Position numbers and translations under genes: made by a program. Shown here piece by piece: positions 56,480-64,000 of a DNA stretch of 64,000 bases (position 1 is its first letter; the number at the start of each line of letters is the position of its first letter). The notes under the pieces are model-generated. The model was not told the origin of the DNA, did no database searches, and saw only the letters and a list, made by a program, of their open reading frames with translations. Source of the stretch: Porphyra umbilicalis (lineage: Eukaryota; Rhodophyta; Bangiophyceae; Bangiales; Bangiaceae). The stretch is taken from positions 62,001-126,000 of the forward strand of contig KV918844.1 in the NCBI GenBank assembly GCA_002049455.2, given 5' to 3'.

Positions 56480-56711
56480 ACCCCAAGAACCTGAAAAAGA
56501 CTGGCTCCAAGATCGGGGCTATCTCAGAGGTCCACAGAACAGTGCCCACAGGCGGGTACTAAGGAGTTGTCAGCCAAGAACGCGTCGGGAGAGACTCTTT
56601 CCATGGAGGCCAGTCGAGAATTATCTCGTACCCCATCCCACCTGCCCCCGTGCAGTGATGTGTCAGTCCTTCAGAAAAATCGCATATCTCATTTTTGGGA
56701 CACGCACCATA

Positions 56712-57521
56712 GAGTGAGTAGATTCCGTCCGAGGACGTTTCTGCACAAATTGGGATCGGCCCATGTACCAACGAGAAGTTGTCCGAAGACGCCGCCAGCA
56801 AAGTCTGGCGCCAGCCAACGTACGTCTTGAGGTGGTCTCAATCTCCTGGGAAACTGGAGTGGTATGGTGTACCTGCAAAATTCCAGCGTGCATACTAAAA
56901 GCTACATTCTCGTCATCGGACACCAAAAGATTTGTGGTGCTGCGGGCAGTGCTCCCCAATTCAGGACGAGTGCTCGTCGGGGTGCAACAGTGGTCGACGC
57001 CGGAGGGTGTTGTGACAACAAAAGGCGTAGTTTTATGCGTCGAGAAGCAGGGGGGAAGGGCTGCTTCTCACGTGAAGAGAATAAGATTATGCTGCGGATA
57101 CCCAAGAACCTCCACGTCGTGGTCCGGGCATCCGGCTCTGGTGTGCCAGACACATTTCCCTCTTAGTTGCGAAGGTCCGGCCCCTATCGCCGAGCTGGTA
57201 GCCAACATTGGCATCTTGTTCGCCTGCGGCGTCGCAAGGGCTGCCCCAGAATGCTGTTGTAGCGCGCAGACGATTCTGGGAGTCGGATAAACTCAGGTAA
57301 AGTATCTCCACTCTGATTACAATATATCCTGCCCTCGAAGATTTATTAAGGCACATTATAATCGTCGGTGCATGGACAGAGTGCATTAAGAATACGCATC
57401 TACGGCGTGAATATGGATGTATCCGAGTATACTGTGCGGATATATCTAGCTCAACTATATCCACCTCAGCCCCTGGTTTATACTAAATGTCATCCTCTGT
57501 CATCAGCACGTCACCATGCAG
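56712..57521. other. Intergenic, no gene supported
   Basis: Plus frame 56763-57290 (175 codons) has no recognisable domain. The bases 54473-54820, left of the MITE cluster, likewise show nothing. Confidence 0.4.
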
Positions 57522-57803
57522 TCATGAATACCACGCCCAGTTACCCTTGCGAGGAAATCGGACTTGGCTGTAGGGGAAACGCGACTCCAAGTCCGTTCCA
57601 GACTACGAGTAAGTCTCCACATTAGCAAGCTTGATCGGAACGATGACGCGGTCGGCTTTTTGCATTGTAACCGGATACATGTTGAAACCGATACGATCAT
57701 CATCAAGCCGCATCTGCAATCGCCATGAAGGGGACAGCTGGCAGAATGGGGACCGAGCATCGGTCAAGGTCGACCCTATGCTCGGATCTCGTAATCAGGT
57801 GCG
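57522..57803 (-). pseudogene. Short uncalled coding relic, origin unknown
   Basis: On the minus strand a frame from about 57803 reads with strikingly protein-like composition: PSWRLQMRLDDDRIGFNMYP, then KADRVIVPIKLANVETYS, a TAG at 57605-57603, then LESRFPYSQVRFPRKGNW, to a TGA at 57524-57522. There is no ATG-to-stop ORF of normal length. The minus frame upstream (58254-57703) may contain more of it after a frameshift. I cannot name a family. Confidence 0.35.
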
Positions 57804-58253
57804 CTTTGTAGGCCAATGGAGGGTGCGCGATTGCACCGTTTCCCGACCTCATGTTGTGATTCCCCCGCTGATCTAACCCTTCCTGGAAACGGTTAGAAGC
57901 CAGGGGAATCACCACATCAGTCCGGGAAACACGACGATCAAGCACGCTGTACGCACCAGTCAGGGCGATCATTTCAAGCAGTACGAGTTCCCCGCATGGA
58001 TACCACATCCGCCATTGAGAGCCGAGCTCCATCAGCAAGTGGAAATGCGGCCCCAAAGCAACCCGTCGCGCATGCGTCCTCCGTTTCCCCAACCGTTCTC
58101 TTGGCCTGCAGAGATACGCTGTCGTACCGGGCATGGCGTCACTGGTGGCCATTCGAGGAAGCTCAGGGCATGACTGGCCGGGCGCGGCGGCCTCCAGCGA
58201 GCTCAATAATAGTTTCGGCTGCACCCTTCTCTGTGAAAGCCCACGCTTCTGCA

Positions 58254-59350
58254 TGCGAGAGCCTCACCAGAGAGTACATCCCGGCCGGCAGGCATAGTCT
58301 ATGGTATCCTACTTTGCATCATGTTTTGCACTTCGAGCACTCTCAGTGCTCCAGTGGGCGGCTGGGGCACTCGGTGACGGTGTCGACACCTCCTGTCCTT
58401 GGTGGTCCTCAATCGTGCTTACGCGAGAGCCTCACCAGAGAGTACATCCCGGCCGGCAGGCATAGTCTATGGTATCTACTTTGCATCATGTTTTGCACTT
58501 CGAGCGCTCTCAGTGCTCCAGTGGGCGGCTGGGGCACTCGGTGACGGTGTCGACACCCGCTGTCCTTGGTGGTCCTCAATCGTGCTTACGCGAGAGCCTC
58601 ACCAGAGAGTACATTCCGGCCGGTAGGCATAGTTTATGGTATCCTACTTTGCATCATCTTTTGCACTTCGAGCGCTCTCAGTGCTCCAGTGGGCGGCTGG
58701 GGCACTCGGTGACGGTGTCGACACCCGCTGTCCTTGGTGGTCCTCAATCGTGCTTACGCGAGAGCCTCACCAGAGAGTACATCCCGGCCGGCAGGCATAG
58801 TCTATGGTATCCTACTTTGCATCATGTTTTGCACTTCGAGCACTCTCAGTGCTCCAGAGGGCGGCTGGGGCACTCGGTGACGGTGTCGACACCTCCTGTC
58901 CTTGGTGGTCCTCAATCGTGCTTACGCGAGAGCCTCACCAGAGAGTACATCCCGGCCGGCAGGCGTAGTCTATGGTATCTACTTTGCATCATGTTTTGCA
59001 CTTCGAGCGCTCTCAGTGCTCCAGTGGGCGGCTGGGGCACTCGGTGACGGTGTCGACACCTCCTGTCCTTGGTGGTCCTCATTCATGCCTACGCGAGAGC
59101 CTCACCAGAGCGTACGTTCCGGCCGGCAGGCGTAGTCTATGGTATCCTACTTTGCATCATGTTTTGCACTTCGAGCGCTCTCAGTGCTCCAGTGGGCGGC
59201 TGGGGCACTCGGTGACGGTGTCGACACGTCCTGTCCTTGGTGGTCCTCATTCATGCCTACGCGAGAGCCTCACCAGAGCGTACGTTCCGGCCGGCAGGCG
59301 TAGTCTATGGTATCCTACTTTGCATCATGTTTTGCACTTCGAGCGCTCTG
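58254..59350 (+). repeat. ~168-bp tandem repeat, six and a half copies
   Basis: Units starting GCGAGAGCCTCACCAGAG occur at 58254, 58423, 58590, 58758, 58926, 59093 and 59261, giving periods of 169, 167, 168, 168, 167 and 168. The last unit breaks off at about 59350. Copies are very similar, with small variant sets (AGAGAGTACATCC against AGAGCGTACGTTCC, and CATAG against CGTAG). The period is near a multiple of three, so long plus frames of about 56-residue repeats run through it. I regard them as incidental. No promoter or gene seen. Confidence 0.95.
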
Positions 59351-59576
59351 GGTACTTGCGTGGCTGAGTTTTAGTATGATGATGGTTCATGGGGTACATG
59401 TCCAGGTGGATTGGTTTGAAAGCTTTGTTGTTGTAGGATCGCGTAAGGTGGCTGTACAGGCGGCCAATTTGGTACGGTGCGCGGAACAATCAGTAGCGAG
59501 ATGAGGTCGTCTGGTTACCACATTATACTTTGAATATGGTAAGAGACGTTTGGTACAAGTTGAGTACCGTACGTGA

Positions 59577-60210
59577 TTGTGCGGCTATGTTGCTTGGACA
59601 AGTTCACCACAGTGGCACATCTGGAACCCGCCAATCGTTTTCTTGCCCGTCCCCACACTCCCACAGTGCCTCCAGCTGCTCTTGCTGGCGTTGGATGCTG
59701 GCGAAGTCTTGCCATGGAACTTTGGTCTGGGGTCCGCGGCGCCGCGCGGTGCGATGTCGGTGGGTCGGTTGCGGTGCCCGCACCGGCAACCACCGTCCCA
59801 CGCAGCTTCCGATGTCGCGCTCGGGCTTGCCGAACGTCTCGTTGCCGCTGAAGGTGCGTACAAACTCGAAGGCGACGTCGCTTGCTCGACGCTGATCAGC
59901 TCTCCTGGCACACCTGTTCTCTTTTGCTCTTCCTGGAGTATGCCGTCATGCGCCTCGCCATCGAGACACGTCCCCGCACCCCTCCCCGCACACTACTCTC
60001 CGAGACTGGAGCGGAAGGAACGACTGGCATTGACGGCGGCCAGTATGAAGGCTCCAAGGCCGACGCAAACGCGGAGTAGGATGCAGCTGCGGCAGCGGCG
60101 GACGCGGCCGGCAGGGCAGCATCGTTCGTGCTGGACGTGCTGGACGGCTGGTCGGACGCTAGAGCGCTCCGCTGGGTTCCAAGACGCACGTGTGAAGGTC
60201 ACTCGTCGTC
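59577..60210 (+). pseudogene. Possible gene remnant upstream of the Ulp1-like gene
   Basis: Plus-strand coding-like pieces occur in different frames: DVALGLAERLVAAEGAYK near 59800, then LLLFLEYAVMRLAIETRP (frame of 59882), interrupted by TAG 60077-60079. The same frame continues with AAGRAASFVLDVLDGWSD to about 60210. A single TAG with no indel matches the decay style of other genes in this window. No family recognised. Confidence 0.3.
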
Positions 60211-60646
60211 AGATTGGTGAGTGGACCCACGGCCGGCGTGCACGAATACCATCACCTTTAACAGAGTAAAGATGCAGAGGAGAAGAGCCGTGCCAGTCCC
60301 GTGCGTCAAAGTGCCAACAATAGATACCAGACACCGCAGGGCAATCGGCCCCAGCCATTCCACTCGCAGCGTAGACTGCCACGACCACGAGACGCCTGGT
60401 GCGACCGTCCCTCAAGAAACTGTCGCTCGTGGCTAGGGGTGAAAAATGCAATGATGAAGTAAAGCAATAACGAACGACGACAGTCATTGTGACAGCACAC
60501 ACAAGAATGCGAGGCGCGCACAGGGCCACAGAGCACCATGCCGCCTCAAACCCATACATAAAGGCACAGACGACCTCTCCCCATACTCGTGCTCAATCGG
60601 CCCTTGCCACCATCCAGTGCACCCCACGTCGTGACTACCAAACAAC

Positions 60647-62455
60647 TCAAATAGACCGGTCGTCAGGCATCGGGTGGCCATGAAAGTGATAAGCCGAACG
60701 CAGCACCGTGTGGACTTGGGAAAGGAGCATGAGGGACGCCCCCGCGCCCCCACCCATCCCACACTTGGAAGAGGCATCAAGGACGGCGGCGGCAAACCAA
60801 GGGGCCAACCGTCGCTGGCTGGCAGGTGGGTGCCACTTAGCCACACCGCTGGCAAAGAGGTTGACAAAGGCCGGAGTGAGCCCGTCAGTTTTTGAAAAGA
60901 CGGAACAGAGGGTGGCAGCTGCCACCGGCTCCATGGGCAAGCCCCAGCGGTGGAACTCAGACGTCCATGTAGCGACAAGCAAGTCCGCCTCGTCAAGCCG
61001 CGCGCGCTTCAGATCAGGGGATCGCTGCCGCGGCACATTGCCCGATGGTCGACCGCGTGCCGGTTTCCGGACTTTAGACGAGGAAGAGGCGTTGCGGGTG
61101 TCAGACGTAGATGGTGCATAGGCGTCAGCCTCCACGGACGGCTTCTTCAACTCCAGTGGTAACGTCGGCGATGCCGGCTCGGAAGCGCCGTGAGATTGGT
61201 CCTTGGCGACGTCCTCGAGCAGGTGGTCAATCCCACAAGCACCGTCGCCTTCCACCTCGGACTTGGTGGTAGTAGACTGAGGAAGCGCGGCGGCGGCGAC
61301 CGAAGGTCCATCAGGGACATGCCAGGGCTTGGACAACCCCTTGGTCAGTTGGCCGCCAGAAGGTGCAACCGCCAGCGCCCCGAAATCCGCAACGCCGATG
61401 CCCGGCTTGGGATTGGTAGCAGAAATGGGGCGCGGCCGCAGGCCAGAGCGACGTGAGGGAGCTATGCCATCGCGCGGTGCAGAAACCGGCTGCGCAAGCG
61501 CGCCCGCCCCCATCGCGTACGGGAGACCGCTGGCCTTGTGCTGCCCGTGGACGACCTCGTCGCATGCGCCACGCTCCCGCTCCATCAGCGCCGCACAAGC
61601 GTTCCGCAGGCCGACGCGTGTCTGGAGCTGGAAGACCGACTGCCACGCGCTCCTGCCGACGACTCCCGAGCGCATCAACAAGGAGCGATCCTCAGAGCGG
61701 CACTGGAAGAAAGAGCGGAAAAAAGACAGTGCGTAAAGACCACAGTCGTGCGCGTTGCGCTGTTGGGGCACAGTAGGCGTCGATATAGCAAGGCAAGACG
61801 CAACCCACCCCGGCCGAAGTCGTCCGACGTTATCCCCAACAAGCCCACGCCGCATGCACTCAAAGTGCAACCAATCAACGATCGCAGACCTCACACGCGA
61901 ATACGGGGGCAGGCCACGCATGGAGTTGAAGAAAGCGAGAGCAGCCGCTGGCTTGCTCGTGTGTGTGGCACCACCATTGGCAGTAACTCCCAATGCCCTC
62001 TCCAGACGCTGGACCCCCGAAACAACAGCAATCGACCAATGCCCCCCCTCACAGAAGAAGAACACCCATGTCGAGAAAGAGAAAACGTCCACCGCCTGGG
62101 TCATGGCGGTCACACGAGTCGGCCCCCCCTCACGCAAAAGCGTATACCACACACTACAAAAGACAAGGCAGTCGGCGGAGTCCTTCGGGGAGAGCTCCTC
62201 CTGCCAGAAGTAGCGAGCAACGGCGTCGACTAAGCCGTCGCGCATGTCCGTGTCGTCTGCGAGGCTCATCCAGTCCGACCGGTTGACCGCAATTGGACCA
62301 CCTGGCCCGTGGTCGTACGTGAACATGACACGACCAGCTTCTGAACGGCCATCTTGCGAAGACGGGAGCCGGTCAAGGTCCACATTGTTGCCGTCAACGA
62401 CCACAGCTCCGGCACGTAGGCGATGAGCGCTGCGTGTCCGCATGGTGAGTTGCAC
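60647..62455 (-). CDS. Ulp1/SENP-like (C48) cysteine protease
   Basis: 602 residues from ATG 62455, uninterrupted. The catalytic half is N-terminal. It contains WMSLADDTDMRDGLVDAV, where substrate-contact residues usually lie, and the catalytic His in CEGGHWSIAVVSG (codon near 62040). An Asn stands in FFNSMRG, where most family members have Asp (near 61925). The oxyanion Gln and nucleophile Cys are in VPQQRNAHDCGLYAL (near 61745). The second half is disordered and Ser/Pro-rich, with a basic patch (RKPARGRPSGNVPRQR), and ends in a helical segment. C48 proteases remove SUMO-like modifiers. In many plants, fungi and algae such genes are also carried by transposons (MULE and CACTA types), and this window has a CACTA-like transposase 48 kb away. 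The Asp-to-Asn change is tolerated in some C48 branches, so activity is plausible but unproven. Confidence 0.8.
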   Translation of the reverse strand: MQLTMRTRSAHRLRAGAVVVDGNNVDLDRLPSSQDGRSEAGRVMFTYDHGPGGPIAVNRSDWMSLADDTDMRDGLVDAVARYFWQEELSPKDSADCLVFCSVWYTLLREGGPTRVTAMTQAVDVFSFSTWVFFFCEGGHWSIAVVSGVQRLERALGVTANGGATHTSKPAAALAFFNSMRGLPPYSRVRSAIVDWLHFECMRRGLVGDNVGRLRPGWVASCLAISTPTVPQQRNAHDCGLYALSFFRSFFQCRSEDRSLLMRSGVVGRSAWQSVFQLQTRVGLRNACAALMERERGACDEVVHGQHKASGLPYAMGAGALAQPVSAPRDGIAPSRRSGLRPRPISATNPKPGIGVADFGALAVAPSGGQLTKGLSKPWHVPDGPSVAAAALPQSTTTKSEVEGDGACGIDHLLEDVAKDQSHGASEPASPTLPLELKKPSVEADAYAPSTSDTRNASSSSKVRKPARGRPSGNVPRQRSPDLKRARLDEADLLVATWTSEFHRWGLPMEPVAAATLCSVFSKTDGLTPAFVNLFASGVAKWHPPASQRRLAPWFAAAVLDASSKCGMGGGAGASLMLLSQVHTVLRSAYHFHGHPMPDDRSI

Positions 62456-64000
62456 GTTGGTTGCAGGCCAACAGACCCTCCGCGACAGCCACCCTTGGAG
62501 CTGGGGACGAACACAGCAAGATGGGGGTCTTGCATGAGATAGGTCGGCGAGACCTCACGACAGCGAAGCAATCTGCAGCTCAATGCACACGGTTGGTTCT
62601 TCATCCGAGATGGTGTCAACTTTCGTCGACCCTTTATTGGTACCATTAGACGAAGGGCCTGTTACGAGATTGTATATTCCGTATCTTTTCGTTTTCTAGT
62701 CACGTGTTTACGAGATACCGCACTGTACCCAGAAGTCCAAAATTCGAGGCAAAGTGACTGACTATATAATTGTGCTCGCGGCGGAATTGCTGTTTTTTTT
62801 TTATTGGCAGTAGCGACGCGAGTGGCTCATCATGCCAGAAACGACAGTGTCTACAAATACTATACGCAGGAGTCTAGCACTTACGGCCCAGAACACTGCC
62901 CAATATTTTCTGTACTTTATTGAGCCAGCCAGAACGCATGAAGAGCACTGTCCGTAGCAAAGCTGTAGGACTAACACCGTGTGGAACGCACGTGCGCCGT
63001 GACATTGCCGATTGGAGCTGGCCAAGGCCTCGTCGCGCTCCGTAGCCTATTAGGTAAACAGAGAGATGGCCAAAGAACAAAGGATGCTGCATGGCTGTTC
63101 TCCAGTCACTGACGAGTCCCTGAAAACTTGTACATGACACGAGCAACATGAATGCTGTTCTCGTGTGAGCGCGCACCGTATGGTAGTTCGCGCGGGCTGT
63201 CGAGCAACCAGGGGGGCCGGGATGGTGCGAGGAGCGCCATGCACTATAAAGCGCACATCAGGGGATGGCACATCAGACTCGGAAGAAGCTGTGGCGACAC
63301 CTTATCTACAAGCTGGCGTGCCGGGACATAGGTATTGAGAGACTGACGGTGCACACGCGGGACCGGACTCTCTGACAAGGTGGTGCCTCCTTTGACGGGC
63401 TTTTAAGGTTCAAGAGTAGTGGGCGCAACATTGCTACAATCGTTGAGGATGTGGATTACTTGTGCTATGCTCTTGTTGGCTGCCCCTTGAAGTACAGGGC
63501 GCTCGCCAGCGAGTAGAGACCCGGAAGGGCAGGTCTTGCCTGTGATATGTGGCGCCGACAGGGAATGGTATGTCCATGACGGGCACGTAGTCCATGCTGA
63601 GCTCCAGATGTCTCGTACTATCCGAGACTATAAGCGACGACAAGATTCTGGACATACGGACTCTGAGGTACTGCCACAGATCGGGGAAGGGCAGGAAGCA
63701 CCCGAGGGGGCGCAGAGCACACGTCGGTCACAATGGTAAATGACATCTCTCCATATGTCTGCAGCGAGAATGCCGATGCTTGCCACCATGGGACTGGATT
63801 CTGATAGTGCCTCGGTGATGTAACAGGATAAGACGGCGCTGTATGGAGCCCCGACATCGACAGGCGTCTTTCAACAGAATGAGTGAGTCCCCTGGGCGTC
63901 GGGCACCGAAAGACAGGCCTGAGGTCTGCAGCAGTCCGCAAGTACAGACAAACATCGAGAAATTTCTGACAGTAGTGGAACAGAATACGCGAAAGCCGCT
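62456..64000. other. Window end, no gene supported
   Basis: AT-balanced sequence with only short frames (under 110 codons) on both strands and no recognised domain. It includes the upstream region of the minus-strand Ulp1-like gene. Confidence 0.45.

Larger units (their letters stand above)
54821..56711. mobile_element. Outer MITE copy interrupted by two copies of itself
   Basis: The outer copy is in three pieces: 54821-55106, 55736-55847 and 56480-56711. They add up to about 630 bp, the length of an intact copy. Termini are TATGGTGCGTGTCCCAAAAA and its inverse. TA is the target dinucleotide, as in Tc1/mariner-type elements. No coding capacity. Confidence 0.92.

Noticed and set aside
58469-59047. 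192-codon plus frame of 56-residue repeats
   Set aside because: It is a by-product of the ~168-bp tandem repeat; unit lengths vary (167-169), so the frame is not maintained across the array.

Overview
This window looks like nuclear DNA of a GC-rich eukaryote. The main reasons are spliceosomal GT-AG introns that I could place in phase, Ala/Gly/Pro/Arg-rich reading frames in very GC-rich blocks with long poly-G/poly-C runs, and a dense load of eukaryotic transposons. A bangialean red alga (Porphyra/Pyropia type) would fit best. That is an inference from composition and element mix; no marker gene settles it. I see no rRNA, no canonical tRNA, no operon structure and no CRISPR array.

Layout. 1-1.2 kb: 3' end of an Ala-rich gene. 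1.2-5.4 kb: mostly non-coding, with a GC-rich block, a 147-bp near-perfect palindrome and a lone piggyBac-like terminus. 5.5-7.0 kb: IS630/Tc1-type transposase with one nonsense codon. 9.0-12.7 kb (minus): four-exon CACTA/Plavaka-like transposase with one nonsense codon. 14.7-19.5 kb (plus): divergent three-exon acidic-tailed gene whose first intron holds a long inverted-repeat element. 20.557-30.492 kb: complete Ty3/Gypsy chromovirus-like LTR retrotransposon with a 5-bp target duplication (GGTTG), gag-protease, pol, chromodomain, an extra C-terminal domain, and a reverse-strand gene before the 3' LTR. The element sits five codons before the stop of a minus-strand gene (30.5-32.7 kb). 32.8-34.1 kb: a second long inverted repeat. 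34.3-35.6 kb: hypothetical gene. 36.8-41.3 kb: Myb/SANT-like (NAM-associated type) gene between two ~370-bp direct repeats, with a tRNA-like SINE head upstream. 40.9-46.4 kb: possible 5.5-kb element with 29-bp inverted ends, GTTGGC iterons and a GC-rich passenger gene, followed by a transposase C-terminal fragment. 48.4-50.0 kb: low-complexity hypothetical gene. 50.3-54.5 kb: piggyBac element with an intact transposase. 54.8-56.7 kb: a ~630-bp TA-targeting MITE that carries two further copies of itself. 58.25-59.35 kb: ~168-bp tandem repeat. 60.6-62.5 kb (minus): Ulp1/C48 cysteine protease gene.

Across the window, several long genes are open in one frame except for isolated stop codons, with almost no frameshifts. 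Where the expected family residue can be guessed, a single C-to-T or G-to-A transition explains the stop. This looks like deamination-type decay of otherwise well-preserved elements. The observations most worth following are the reverse-strand gene and the post-chromodomain extension of the retrotransposon, the intronic hairpin element, and the self-nested MITE.
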